64,000 nt of DNA from Micrococcus cohnii (GCF_014205175.1 NZ_JACHNA010000001.1:124001-188000); one strand, 5' to 3'. Positions 48,072-56,699 are shown, numbered from the stretch's first letter. The notes: a model not told the origin generated them from the letters alone. A program made the numbers and translations.

Positions 48072-49535
48072 ATGTCTGAGAACACCGCCCCTCGTCCGTC
48101 CGCCGTGATCGTCCTGGCCGCGGGCCAGGGGACCCGCATGAAGTCGACTACGCCGAAGGTCATGCACTCCATCGGCGGGCGCTCCCTGGTGGGTCACGCG
48201 CTGCACGCCGCGGCCTCGCTCGAGCCGGAGCACCTGGTGGCCGTCGTGCGGCACGAGCGGGACCGCGTCGCCGCCCACCTGACCGAGGTGATGCCGCGGA
48301 TCGCGATCGCGGACCAGGACGAGGTGCCCGGCACCGGGCGCGCCGTCGAACAGGGCCTCGAGGCCGTCCCGGCCGATGTGACCGGCACCGTCGTCGTGAC
48401 CTACGGCGACGTGCCGCTGCTGACGGCGCAGACGCTGCAGGATCTGGTGCGCACCCACGAGGCCGACGGCAATGCCGTCACCGTGCTGACCGCCGATCTG
48501 CAGGACGCCACCGGATACGGCCGCATCGTGCGCGACGCGGACGGCCTCGTCGAACGGATCATGGAGCACAAGGACGCGCTCGCCCACGCGGCTGAGACCG
48601 GCGACCGTCGCTACGTCGAGATCACCGAGGTGAACTCGGGCATCTACGCCTTCGACGCCGCCCTGTTGCGCCGTGCGCTTCCGGCGCTGTCGACGGACAA
48701 CGTGCAGGGAGAGAAGTACCTCACCGATGTGCTCGCGATGGCCCGGGCCGAGGGCGGTCGTGTCGCCTCCGTCGGGACCGACGATGTGTGGGAGGTCGAG
48801 GGCGCCAACGACCGCCGTCAGCTCTCGGAGCTGGGCCGTCAGCTCAACGAACGAGTCCTGCGCCACTGGATGAAGCAGGGCGTGAGCGTGGTGGACCCCT
48901 CGTCCACGTGGGTCGACGTGACCGTCGAGCTCTCCTCGGACGTGACTCTGAAGCCCGGCACGCAGCTGCACGGCGCGACGCGGGTGGACACCGGCGCCGT
49001 GATCGGCCCGGACTCGACCCTGACGGACACACAGGTCGGCGCCGACGCCGTCGTGAAGCGCACCGACGCCACCGGTGCCGTGATCGGTGAGGGCGCGAGC
49101 GTCGGTCCGTTCACCTACCTGCGTCCGGGCACCGTTCTGGGCGAGCAGGGCAAGATCGGCGCCTTCTACGAGACGAAGAACGTGACGATCGGCCGCGGGT
49201 CGAAGCTGTCCCACCTGGGCTACGCCGGGGACGCCGAGATCGGCGAGCACACCAACATCGGCTGCGGCAACATCACCGCCAACTACGACGGGGTGAACAA
49301 GCACCGCACCGTCATCGGCTCGCACGTGCGCACCGGTTCGAACACCGTCTTCACCGCGCCGGTGACCGTCGCTGATGGCGCCTACACGGGCGCGGGCGCC
49401 GTGGTCCGCGAGGACGTGCCCGCGGGCGCCCTGGCGCTCAACCAGGTCTCCCAGCGGACCATCGCCGGCTGGGTCCAGGCCAAGCGCCCCGGCAGCGCCG
49501 CCGCCGAGGCCGCCGGGGCCGCCCAGCAGGACTGA
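48072..49535 (+). CDS. glmU: Bifunctional N-acetylglucosamine-1-phosphate uridyltransferase / glucosamine-1-phosphate acetyltransferase
   Basis: Makes UDP-GlcNAc for peptidoglycan in two steps. The 487-residue protein has an N-terminal pyrophosphorylase domain (about 1-240) with LAAGQGTRMKS, PKVMHSIGG and TYGDVPLL. A left-handed beta-helix acetyltransferase domain (about 260-470) follows, with YLRPGTVLGEQGKIGAF, ETKN, NIGCGNITANYDG and HRTVIG. The C-terminal tail is Ala-rich. A CAGGAG lies about 14 nt before the ATG. The next gene is prs, as in mycobacteria. Confidence 0.97.
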   Translation: MSENTAPRPSAVIVLAAGQGTRMKSTTPKVMHSIGGRSLVGHALHAAASLEPEHLVAVVRHERDRVAAHLTEVMPRIAIADQDEVPGTGRAVEQGLEAVPADVTGTVVVTYGDVPLLTAQTLQDLVRTHEADGNAVTVLTADLQDATGYGRIVRDADGLVERIMEHKDALAHAAETGDRRYVEITEVNSGIYAFDAALLRRALPALSTDNVQGEKYLTDVLAMARAEGGRVASVGTDDVWEVEGANDRRQLSELGRQLNERVLRHWMKQGVSVVDPSSTWVDVTVELSSDVTLKPGTQLHGATRVDTGAVIGPDSTLTDTQVGADAVVKRTDATGAVIGEGASVGPFTYLRPGTVLGEQGKIGAFYETKNVTIGRGSKLSHLGYAGDAEIGEHTNIGCGNITANYDGVNKHRTVIGSHVRTGSNTVFTAPVTVADGAYTGAGAVVREDVPAGALALNQVSQRTIAGWVQAKRPGSAAAEAAGAAQQD

Positions 49536-49569
49536 GCGCGGCCCCTCGACCGCTGGCCGCGGCGGGCCC

Positions 49570-49575
49570 CTAGGA
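49570..49575 (+). promoter_or_regulatory. Candidate -10 (TAGGAT) for prs
   Basis: TAGGAT in the glmU-prs gap gives a leader of about 85 nt. Confidence 0.35.
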
Positions 49576-49666
49576 TGGGTCCATCGCCGGTCGTGGGGAA
49601 ACACGCGATGCAGGTAGGCCTCCGCCGCAGCGACGGGGGCGCACACGTGAGGAGAGCAGGATTCCA

Positions 49667-50647
49667 ATGACCGAACTCAGCCGCAGCGAAGACAAGCGAC
49701 TCGTCCTGGCCTCGGGACGGGCGCACCCCGAACTGGCGCAGCAGATCGCCGACGAGCTCGGCACCGAGCTGCTGCCGATGAGCGCCTACGATTTCGCCAA
49801 CGGTGAGATCTACGTCCGCTCGGGGGAGTCGGTGCGAGGCAAGGACGTGTTCGTCATCCAGTCGCATCCGGCGCCGCTGAACAACCACCTCATGGAACAG
49901 CTCATCATGATCGACTCCATGAAGCGTGCCTCGGCCCGTCGGATCACGGTGGTCTCCCCGTTCTACCCGTATGCGCGTCAGGACAAGAAGGGGCGCGGCC
50001 GCGAGCCCATCTCCGCGCGCCTGGTGTCCGATCTCTACCAGGCCGCCGGCGCCTCGCGCATCATGAGCGTCGACCTGCACACCGCCCAGATCCAGGGTTT
50101 CTTCGACGGCCCCGTCGACCACCTCTTCGCGATCCCGCTGCTCGCGGACCACATCCACGAGACGCTCAAGGACGAGGAGATCACCGTCGTCTCACCGGAC
50201 ACCGGTCGGGTGCGTGTGGCCGAACAGTGGGCCGACCGGCTCGGCGGCGTGCCGCTGGCCTTCGTGCACAAGTCCCGCGACCTGACGATGCCGAACCAGG
50301 CGGAGTCCAAGACGGTCGTGGGTGACATCGAGGACCGGGTGTGCGTGCTGATCGACGACATGATCGACACCGGTGGCACCATCGCCGGCGCTGTGCGGGT
50401 GCTGAAGGAGGCCGGCGCGAAGGACGTCATCATTGCCTCGACCCACGCGGTGTTCTCCGATCCGGCCGCCCAGCGCCTGGCCGACTGCGGAGCCCGCGAG
50501 GTCGTCGTCACGAACACCCTGCCGATCCCGCAGGAGAGGCGCTTCGAGAACCTCACGGTGCTCTCCATCGCCCCGCTGATCGCACGCGCCATCCGCGAGG
50601 TGTTCGAGGACGGCTCCGTGACCAGTCTCTTCGACGGCAACGCCTGA
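49667..50647 (+). CDS. prs: Ribose-phosphate pyrophosphokinase (PRPP synthetase)
   Basis: Makes PRPP from ribose 5-phosphate and ATP for nucleotides, His and Trp. The 326-residue class I enzyme has the flexible-loop region YARQDKKGRGREPISARLV, the signature VDLHTAQIQGFFDGPVDHL and the PRPP loop LIDDMIDTGGTIAGA near residue 226. A GAGGAGAGCAGG stretch lies upstream of the ATG. The lepB ATG starts 1 nt after its stop. Confidence 0.97.
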   Translation: MTELSRSEDKRLVLASGRAHPELAQQIADELGTELLPMSAYDFANGEIYVRSGESVRGKDVFVIQSHPAPLNNHLMEQLIMIDSMKRASARRITVVSPFYPYARQDKKGRGREPISARLVSDLYQAAGASRIMSVDLHTAQIQGFFDGPVDHLFAIPLLADHIHETLKDEEITVVSPDTGRVRVAEQWADRLGGVPLAFVHKSRDLTMPNQAESKTVVGDIEDRVCVLIDDMIDTGGTIAGAVRVLKEAGAKDVIIASTHAVFSDPAAQRLADCGAREVVVTNTLPIPQERRFENLTVLSIAPLIARAIREVFEDGSVTSLFDGNA

Positions 50648-50648
50648 G

Positions 50649-51413
50649 ATGGCCAGCGTCGAACACGAGTCCGCGGCCTCCGGCGATGAGGCGCGCGCCG
50701 ACGGGTCCCGGCCCGAGGGCCGCAAGCGCCGGCAGCTGCCCTTCGGGCTGTCGGTGCTGGTGAACGTCGTCGTGGCCCTGACGGTCGTCGCGATCGTGCA
50801 GGCCCTCTGGGTGAAGGTGTACTCCGTGCCCTCGGGCTCGATGGAGACCACGCTCAACGTCGGCGACCGCATGCTCGTCAACCGGACGGCCTACCCTGAC
50901 GGGAAGGCCGCGGCCCAGGACGTCATCGTGTTCGAAGCCGATGAGGCGTGGGCGATGCCCACCGCCTCGGGCGGACCCGTCGACGCCGCGCTGCGGGCTT
51001 TCGGCGACGTCACCGGCATCGGTCGGTCGAACTCGCAAGCGCTCGTCAAGCGGGTGATCGGGACCGAGGGGCAGACGGTCGAGTGCTGTTCCGCCGATGG
51101 CGCCGTGCTCGTGGACGGCACGCCGATCGACGAGCCGTACGTCCACAACGACCTGCCCTTCGCGAAGGACGAGCTGGACTGTGACACGCCGCAGCGCTCC
51201 GCCCGCTGCTTCGGCCCCGTCGAGGTGCCCGAGGACAGCATGCTCGTGCTCGGTGACCACCGCTCCAATTCGGCCGACTCCGTGGTCGAGTGCCGCGGAC
51301 GCCCCGAGGGACAGGCCGACGATTGTGCGCGCTTCGTCCGTGCCGAGGACGTGGTGGGCGAGGTGTTCTTCGTGATGTGGCCGCCGAGCAACTGGTCCTC
51401 GCCGGCCTCCTGA
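50649..51413 (+). CDS. lepB: Signal peptidase I
   Basis: Removes Sec and Tat signal peptides at the outer membrane face. The 254-residue S26 protease has one N-terminal membrane helix (about 34-56), the catalytic Ser64 in PSGSM and the general base Lys134 in ALVKRVIG. The final box GDHRSNSADS is also present. Two Cys pairs in a loop (VECCSAD; LDCDTP and ARCFG) may form disulfides. The ATG is 1 nt after the prs stop without its own clear Shine-Dalgarno, implying translational coupling. Placement after prs is unusual; actinobacterial lepB genes often sit near rplS. Confidence 0.93.
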   Translation: MASVEHESAASGDEARADGSRPEGRKRRQLPFGLSVLVNVVVALTVVAIVQALWVKVYSVPSGSMETTLNVGDRMLVNRTAYPDGKAAAQDVIVFEADEAWAMPTASGGPVDAALRAFGDVTGIGRSNSQALVKRVIGTEGQTVECCSADGAVLVDGTPIDEPYVHNDLPFAKDELDCDTPQRSARCFGPVEVPEDSMLVLGDHRSNSADSVVECRGRPEGQADDCARFVRAEDVVGEVFFVMWPPSNWSSPAS

Positions 51414-51419
51414 CTCTGC

Positions 51420-52529
51420 TCAGGCGAGCTCGAGCAGCCCGCGGCCGCGCAGGCCGTTGACGGCCGCGTCGAGCCGCTCGCGTGCGTCCTCGGGCAGCGG
51501 CCCGCTCTCGGCGAGCAGGTCGAGCAGCTGCTCCGGCGTGCGTGGAGCGTCCAACAGCAGCCACAGCGCCGGGCCGAGCCCGTCGAGCATGCTCAGACGC
51601 GTGCCGTGCAGCAGGGCCAGTCGCCCGTCCTCGACGAAGAGGCCGTCATCGACGGCGACCCGGCGCAGAGCCCCGGCGGGCACGAGGGTGTCGATGTCGT
51701 CCGCGGGGACGCTCGCGCCGAGCTCGTGGTCGTCGAGGGGGTCCCAGCCCCGCTCGGCCGCCTCCGGGGCGTGCGAGAGCAGCTCCTGGACGACGGGCAC
51801 CAGATCGGCGGCCTCGCGATAGACCAGGCGTACGGCTCCGCCGGTGCGGTCCAGCGTCTCGCACAGGGTGACAAGGCCGCGGGGGAGGCGGCACAGCGAG
51901 GAGGTCTGCGGCACCAGCAGCGGGAGCACCTCGCCCACGGTGGCCGGCTCGGCGCACGCGGCGACGTCCTCGTCGCCGTGCCGGACGCGGTCCAGGACGG
52001 CGACGCGCTGCAGGACGCCGTCGACCTCGGGGAGCAGCCCCAGATCGTCCGGGGCGTGCTGCCGCTTCGGGCGCCGTCCCGAAGGGCCCAGGACGGACAG
52101 CGGTTTCGCATAGGGGCTGAGCGCGAAGGACACGGGGTCGATCATGGCCGTCTCGTCGGTCAGATACGCCAGGGCGGTGCCGAGCGTGCGCGTCGCCGTG
52201 GTCTTGCCGGTGCCCGACTCGGCGGCCAGGACGATCGTCGCGCCCGTCTCAGGCAGCGCGAGCGCGGCCGCGTGCAGCATCAGCTGCGAGCCGACGCCGG
52301 AGTCGATGGCCTCGGAGGTGGCCCGGTGGATCGCGCGTTCGTGGAATGTGTCCCAGTCCTCGCCGCGGCGCGGACGCAGCTCGATGCTCTCGTCGTCGGG
52401 CACGGCCTGGGCGTGGCACCGGGCCCATTCGTGCAGCAGCCGGTCCCGTTGCTCCGCCGTGAGACCGCCGACCCGCACCGAGGAACGGCACACGGTGAAC
52501 TCGACGGCGTGGGTGGTGGCATCGGTCAT
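51420..52529 (-). CDS. HPr-kinase-like P-loop protein fused to a PqqD-like domain
   Basis: The protein has 369 residues. Residues about 80-235 resemble the HPrK/serine-kinase-like ATPase core, with Walker A ESGTGKT at 105-111 and an acidic Thr-Asp-Glu at 124-126. Residues about 286-369 resemble PqqD (PF05402), a winged-helix domain that binds peptide precursors in RiPP pathways (LDGLGPALWLLLD, LDAAVNGLRGRGLLE). No precursor peptide, radical SAM, lasso cyclase or exporter gene is near. The ATG at 52529 follows CAGGAG. It is convergent with lepB, with 6 nt between stops. Function is unknown. Confidence 0.7.
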   Translation of the reverse strand: MTDATTHAVEFTVCRSSVRVGGLTAEQRDRLLHEWARCHAQAVPDDESIELRPRRGEDWDTFHERAIHRATSEAIDSGVGSQLMLHAAALALPETGATIVLAAESGTGKTTATRTLGTALAYLTDETAMIDPVSFALSPYAKPLSVLGPSGRRPKRQHAPDDLGLLPEVDGVLQRVAVLDRVRHGDEDVAACAEPATVGEVLPLLVPQTSSLCRLPRGLVTLCETLDRTGGAVRLVYREAADLVPVVQELLSHAPEAAERGWDPLDDHELGASVPADDIDTLVPAGALRRVAVDDGLFVEDGRLALLHGTRLSMLDGLGPALWLLLDAPRTPEQLLDLLAESGPLPEDARERLDAAVNGLRGRGLLELA

Positions 52530-52607
52530 GCGGGGCTCCTGCGGGCGACGGCGGCGAGGCGCGAGCGGCCGGGACGGGGGGGGCACCCGTCCTGACCGGT
52601 CCGCACC

Positions 52608-52613
52608 ATCCTA
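52608..52613 (-). promoter_or_regulatory. Candidate -10 (TAGGAT) for the HPrK/PqqD gene
   Basis: TAGGAT on the minus strand gives a leader of about 72 nt. Confidence 0.4.
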
Positions 52614-52708
52614 CGGGGCCGCGGCACAGGCGGCGGGACCGCGGCGCTCTGCCGCTGGGGCGAACCTGCCGTTCCCGCTGGCCCGCGCCCCGGCGGCGTG
52701 GTGGCTGG

Positions 52709-52714
52709 TAGAGT
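52709..52714 (+). promoter_or_regulatory. Candidate -10 (TAGAGT) for rplY
   Basis: TAGAGT would start RNA near 52722, leaving a long leader of about 180 nt. Confidence 0.4.
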
Positions 52715-52902
52715 TGTCGAGTTGCCCAGGCGAGGGAGTCGCGAACTCCGTGATCGACGAGGCTGCCGTCCTGCTCCGATGTGACGCTGCGGGCGCCCCC
52801 GAAGGCGCGCGAGGTGAATCTCACGGACGGCCCCCTTCCCTGGAGACCCTCGCGGGCCGCGTCGGCCCGCGCATGAACGTTCATCCCAGAGGAGGAAACC
52901 TG

Positions 52903-53562
52903 ATGTCCGATCAGATCAAGATCAAGGTCACCGAGCGCACCGAGTTCGGCAAGGGCGCCGCCCGCCGCGCCCGTCGCGCCGACCTCATCCCGGCCGTCGT
53001 CTACGGCCACGGTGCCGAGCCGCGTCACATCCTGATGCCGGCGCTGGAGACCATCCTGGCCGTTCGCAACCCGAACGCCCTGCTGGTGCTGGTCGACGAG
53101 GCCGGCGAGGAGACCCTGGTGCTGCCGAAAGACATCCAGCGCCACATGCTCAAGATCAACGTGATCGACCACATCGACCTGCTGGTCGTGCGTCGCGGCG
53201 AGAAGGTCGTCGTCGAGGTGCCGGTGCACGTCGAGGGCGAGACCGCCCCGGGCACCGAGTACGTGCTCGACTACGCCTCCGTGCCGGTCGAGGCCGAGGC
53301 CACCCACCTGCCGGAGTCGGCCACCATCTCGATCGAGGGTCGCGAGGCCGGCGATCACGTGTACGCCACCGACGTCACGCTGCCGGCCGGCACCGTCATC
53401 CAGCTCGATGACGAGCAGGTCATCGCCACCGTCTCCGAGGTCGTCGAGCAGGACCTGGGCGACGAGTCCGACCAGGAGGCCCAGGCCGCCGAGGAGTCCG
53501 GCGAGGGCGAGTCCTCCGACGCCGCGCAGGAGTCGAGCGACTCCGAGGGCTCCGAGGACTGA
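52903..53562 (+). CDS. rplY: 50S ribosomal protein L25/general stress protein Ctc
   Basis: Binds 5S rRNA in the central protuberance. The 219-residue protein is the long Ctc/TL5 form. The N-terminal L25 domain has RTEFGKGAARRARRADLIPAVVYGHG and LPKDIQRHMLKINVIDHIDL, followed by the beta-rich C-terminal domain (about 95-185). A very acidic Glu/Ser/Ala tail ends the protein. The start is set by AGAGGAGG; open frame to the left is not used. It precedes pth by 8 nt, the standard order. Confidence 0.96.
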   Translation: MSDQIKIKVTERTEFGKGAARRARRADLIPAVVYGHGAEPRHILMPALETILAVRNPNALLVLVDEAGEETLVLPKDIQRHMLKINVIDHIDLLVVRRGEKVVVEVPVHVEGETAPGTEYVLDYASVPVEAEATHLPESATISIEGREAGDHVYATDVTLPAGTVIQLDDEQVIATVSEVVEQDLGDESDQEAQAAEESGEGESSDAAQESSDSEGSED

Positions 53563-53570
53563 TCCTCACG

Positions 53571-54143
53571 ATGGCGGGCACCACGCTGATCGTCGGTCTC
53601 GGCAATCCGGGGCCGGAATACGAGCGCACCCGTCACAACATCGGCCAGATGGTGGTGGGTGAGCTCGCCTCCCGCATGGGAGTCGGGTTCACCCGCCACA
53701 AGGCCGGCGCCATGGCGGCCACCGGCCGTCTCCGCCCCGGCGGGCCGAGAGCCGTCCTGGCCTATTCGACCGGGTACATGAACGTCTCGGGCAAGCCGGT
53801 CTCGGCGCTGTGCCGCTTCTACGGGCTCACGCCCGAGGACCTCGTTGTCGTGCACGACGAGCTCGACATCGACTTCGACACGCTCAAGCTCAAGACCGGT
53901 GGCGGCGAGGGTGGCCACAATGGCCTGAAGTCCATCTCGTCGGCGCTGGGCACCAAGGACTACACCCGTGTCCGGGTCGGCATCGGCCGTCCGCCGGGCC
54001 GCATGGACGTCGCCGACTTTGTGCTGCGTCCCTTCACCGCGGGTGAGCGAGAGGTATTGCCCCTCCACGTCGACCGCGCCGCCGACGCCGTCGAGGCCCT
54101 GCTGGACGACGGTCTCGCCGCCGCCCAGCAGCGTTTCCACTGA
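53571..54143 (+). CDS. pth: Peptidyl-tRNA hydrolase
   Basis: Releases tRNA from peptidyl-tRNA dropped by ribosomes. The 190-residue protein has GLGNPGPEYERTRHNIG with the catalytic His, YSTGYMNVSGKPV, VVHDELDIDF with the catalytic Asp, and KTGGGEGGHNGLKSI. It is likely cotranscribed with rplY. Its stop lies 6 nt from the convergent phosphatase gene. Confidence 0.97.
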   Translation: MAGTTLIVGLGNPGPEYERTRHNIGQMVVGELASRMGVGFTRHKAGAMAATGRLRPGGPRAVLAYSTGYMNVSGKPVSALCRFYGLTPEDLVVVHDELDIDFDTLKLKTGGGEGGHNGLKSISSALGTKDYTRVRVGIGRPPGRMDVADFVLRPFTAGEREVLPLHVDRAADAVEALLDDGLAAAQQRFH

Positions 54144-54149
54144 GACCGC

Positions 54150-54830
54150 TCAGCCGGTCGGCCGGGACTCGGCGGGTCCCACGGCACGTTCGATCGTGCG
54201 GCGGATCCGGTCGAGGACCGGGCCCACACGGTCGACCATCTGCCGGTAGTCCTCCTCCGCCTTCCCGAAGGGGTCCGGCAGGTCGAGACGACCGTCGGCA
54301 GCATGCACTTTCGACCGGTGCCGGGCGGCGGCCCGCGCCATGGCCGGCACGCCCATGCCGGGCTCGAGCCAGCCGGGCTCCTGCGAGTCCAGCAGGACCA
54401 CCAGCTGCGCGAACTCCAGCATGGTGAAGGTGCGCATCATGCACTGTGGGGCGTCATGGAGCACCCGATCCATGTGCTCGGCGGTCGCCGTGAGGATCAG
54501 GTGGGCCTGCCCGAGCTCATGCGGCACTAGAGCCCTGGGCCGATGCGTCTCGAGACCCACGACGCCCTCCTGTGCCCCGAGCCGCTGCAGCGTGCGCGGC
54601 ACGCCGAGGGCCTGGTTCGGCTGGGTGCCCATGCTCGTCACCGTCACCCGGCCGGCCGCCGGCCCCTCCGCCAGCGTCGTGGCGAGGGCCCGCTCGGCAT
54701 AGGCGGAGCGGCACACGTTTCCGGTGCACACGAACATCACGAGCGTGTGCTCGGGCGGCGGTGCCGAGGCCCCGACGGGTCGCGTCTGGGCGAACGGCTG
54801 GTTCGCCCGCAGCAGCAGGTTCTCCGCCAT
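54150..54830 (-). CDS. Low-molecular-weight protein-tyrosine-phosphatase family protein
   Basis: The 226-residue protein has the P-loop CTGNVCRS at 35-42 with nucleophile Cys35 and Arg41, and a late general-acid segment LPDPFGKAEEDY. Length exceeds the usual 150-160 residues because of an N-terminal tail of about 28 residues and central insertions. Bacterial relatives act on protein tyrosine phosphate in polysaccharide export or on arsenate; the substrate here is unknown. It begins 6 nt after the DUF2505 stop with no strong Shine-Dalgarno, so it is likely coupled to that gene. Confidence 0.88.
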   Translation of the reverse strand: MAENLLLRANQPFAQTRPVGASAPPPEHTLVMFVCTGNVCRSAYAERALATTLAEGPAAGRVTVTSMGTQPNQALGVPRTLQRLGAQEGVVGLETHRPRALVPHELGQAHLILTATAEHMDRVLHDAPQCMMRTFTMLEFAQLVVLLDSQEPGWLEPGMGVPAMARAAARHRSKVHAADGRLDLPDPFGKAEEDYRQMVDRVGPVLDRIRRTIERAVGPAESRPTG

Positions 54831-54836
54831 GGGTGC

Positions 54837-55340
54837 TCAGCCCCGGCGCGTCGACAGCCAACCGTCGATCTCGCGGGCCTGGCGCTCGACGACCTTGCCC
54901 ACCATCGGCTCGGCCTTCGTGGCGAGCTTCGAGCCGACCAGCGGAATCCGGCAGGACAGCGAACCCTGCACCGCGTACTCGGTGCCCGCGCCGGCGGCGC
55001 GCAGATGCATCGACGCCTCAGCGGTGGCCTTCGCCTTGGCGACCGTGATGGTGGTGGTGCCGGAGCGCGAGCCGTCGGCTTCGGGCGCCTCCCACCGCTC
55101 GACCTGCTCCACCTGGACGTGGTCGCCGATGAACTTCTGCGCCGCCTCGGGCAGCTGACGGGCCGGAGCGGACCGCACGGTTGTCACGGTCATGGGGCCT
55201 TCGGCATCTCCCTCGCGGGAGAACGAGACGAGAGTGCCCCCGAGCGACTCGATCACGCTGCGGTGGAACTCCTCGGAGGCGAGGGCCTCCGCCGTCTCGG
55301 CGGGGGTGTGGTGCACGGTGCGCTGGGCGGAGAATGCCAT
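54837..55340 (-). CDS. DUF2505 domain protein (START-like fold)
   Basis: The 167-residue protein has the DUF2505 layout: an N-terminal strand AFSAQRTVHHTPAETAEALASEEFHR, TVTTVRSAPARQLPEAAQKFIG, a VEQVERWEAP strand, and a C-terminal helix with PLVGSKLATKAEPMVGKVVERQAREIDGWL. The helix-grip fold suggests lipid or ligand binding. Function is unknown. The ATG follows AAGGAG. It heads the DUF2505-phosphatase pair and is divergent from the MauE-like gene. Confidence 0.85.
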   Translation of the reverse strand: MAFSAQRTVHHTPAETAEALASEEFHRSVIESLGGTLVSFSREGDAEGPMTVTTVRSAPARQLPEAAQKFIGDHVQVEQVERWEAPEADGSRSGTTTITVAKAKATAEASMHLRAAGAGTEYAVQGSLSCRIPLVGSKLATKAEPMVGKVVERQAREIDGWLSTRRG

Positions 55341-55436
55341 GAGCGGGCTCCTTGTGGTGGGGCAGAAAGCGGCGCCGTTCGGCTGTCGGTCACGGGTGCG
55401 TCCCCGGGTGACGATGCGCCGAAGGGCGTGTGCGTC

Positions 55437-55446
55437 AGCCTAGTAT
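55437..55446. promoter_or_regulatory. Overlapping divergent -10 elements between DUF2505 and MauE-thioredoxin genes
   Basis: TAGTAT (55441-55446, plus) and TAGGCT (55442-55437, minus) share two bases, so RNA polymerase could occupy only one at a time. Leaders would be about 100 nt on the plus side and about 90 nt on the minus side. Confidence 0.4.
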
Positions 55447-55553
55447 GCTGGACCGCGCCTGTCGGCCCTGGGCCTCGGTCTGCGACGCTCGTCGGGACCC
55501 GCCGGGAGACCGACGGACCTCATCTGCGACCCCGCTCGGAAGGCACCGCCCCC

Positions 55554-56699
55554 ATGTCCGCACTCTGGGCTCTCTCCGTCATCCTCCTGGCCAGCGGCCT
55601 GGCCAAGCTGCAGGACCCCGACGAGACCGCCGCGACCTTCACCCGGCTCGCAGTGCCCTCGCCCCTGGCCGGACCCCGGCTGGTCCGCGCGTTCCCATTC
55701 CTCGAAATCCTGCTGGCCGTGGCGCTGTTCCTGCCGTTCACGGCCCTGCGGCCCGTGTTCGCCCTGGCCGCGCTGGCACTGTTCATCGGCTTCCTGTTGC
55801 TGGTCGTGCGGGGCATGGGGTCCGGTGAGTCCTGCGGTTGCTTCGGCGCGGCCTCGGCCCGCCCCATCACGGGGTGGACGGTGCTGCGGAACGTCGTCTT
55901 CGTGCTGCTCGCCGCCGGCGGCCTGCTCGAGGCGATCATCGGCCTTCTCGTGCAGGGGGCGACGATCGATTGGTGGCCTCTGTCCGGTCTGACGGTGGGC
56001 CTGGTCGAGTGGACCGCGGTCGTCACGGTGCTCAGCGCGATCGCCGCCTTCCTCATCGGTCGGGAGACCGCGCCGCTCGAGGAGACCGCGCCGCTCGAGG
56101 CCGGCACCGGTCCGGAAGCGGTCGATGCCGAGCCGGGCGAGCCGGCGTCGGGAGACGGGGCCGGCCACGGATTCGGCCAGTCCAGCGATGAGCCGCCGCG
56201 CAGGCCGTTGCCCGACGCGCCGCTGTACTCCGACGGGCGCCTCACCACGGTGCGCGCCTACTCCCAGGTCGGCGCCGTGCTCTTCCTGTACCTGTCCCCG
56301 ACGTGCGGTTCCTGCATGAGCGTGATCGAGCGGATCGAAAAGTTCGACGGCGCGATCGGCCCGGTGCGCGTGAGGGCGCTGCTGCCAGTGCACAACGATG
56401 ACCTGAGCCTGCCCATGAAGAACGGACGCATCCCCGCCGAGATCGTGCTCCAGGACCCCACCGGCGTGACCGGGCGTCGGCTCGGGCTGACCTCCTTCCC
56501 CTCGGCCGTGATCGCGGGCGTCGACGGCAAGACCGCCGGCGGTCCCGTGTTCGGTGCGGACGAGGTGATCGCAATGATCGACGAGCTCGAGGAGGTCATG
56601 CAGGACGCGGATCTGCCCAGCGCAGCCGAGCTCGAGCAGACGGAGCAGGAGCGTGTGGCGCGCCAGCGTGAGCGCCGCGCGGGGAAGGCCAGCCGGTGA
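55554..56699 (+). CDS. MauE/DoxX-like membrane domain fused to a thioredoxin-fold domain
   Basis: The protein has 381 residues. The first 175 carry four membrane helices in the MauE pattern with a conserved ESCGCFG loop (Cys94, Cys96). A low-complexity linker with a duplicated APLEETAPLE follows. Residues about 230-350 form a thioredoxin-like domain with Cys251 and Cys254 in SPTCGSC. MauE proteins help fold disulfide-rich proteins; fusion to a thioredoxin suggests electron relay across the membrane. The start at 55554 has GGAAGG about 10 nt upstream. Its stop overlaps the mfd GTG by 4 nt. Confidence 0.85.
   Translation: MSALWALSVILLASGLAKLQDPDETAATFTRLAVPSPLAGPRLVRAFPFLEILLAVALFLPFTALRPVFALAALALFIGFLLLVVRGMGSGESCGCFGAASARPITGWTVLRNVVFVLLAAGGLLEAIIGLLVQGATIDWWPLSGLTVGLVEWTAVVTVLSAIAAFLIGRETAPLEETAPLEAGTGPEAVDAEPGEPASGDGAGHGFGQSSDEPPRRPLPDAPLYSDGRLTTVRAYSQVGAVLFLYLSPTCGSCMSVIERIEKFDGAIGPVRVRALLPVHNDDLSLPMKNGRIPAEIVLQDPTGVTGRRLGLTSFPSAVIAGVDGKTAGGPVFGADEVIAMIDELEEVMQDADLPSAAELEQTEQERVARQRERRAGKASR

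Larger units (their letters stand above)
52530..52902. other. 373-bp divergent region between the HPrK/PqqD gene and rplY
   Basis: It holds a minus-strand -10 (52608-52613), a plus-strand -10 (52709-52714) and an rplY leader of about 180 nt. The leader ends with a perfect 8-bp hairpin CGCGGGCC/GGCCCGCG at 52851-52871, 31 nt before the rplY ATG. No gene and no RiPP-like small frame with a Shine-Dalgarno was seen. Confidence 0.5.

Noticed and set aside
52144-52902. Upstream extension of the rplY frame
   Set aside because: It covers the HPrK/PqqD gene in antisense and its leader. The AGAGGAGG Shine-Dalgarno and the L25 domain fix the start at 52903.
52530-52902. RiPP precursor peptide beside the PqqD-like gene
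   Set aside because: No small frame with a Shine-Dalgarno and a leader/core pattern was found on either strand of the gap.
54543-55553. Long upstream extension of the MauE-thioredoxin frame
   Set aside because: It runs antisense through the phosphatase and DUF2505 genes, and its translation is low-complexity. The family start is at 55554.
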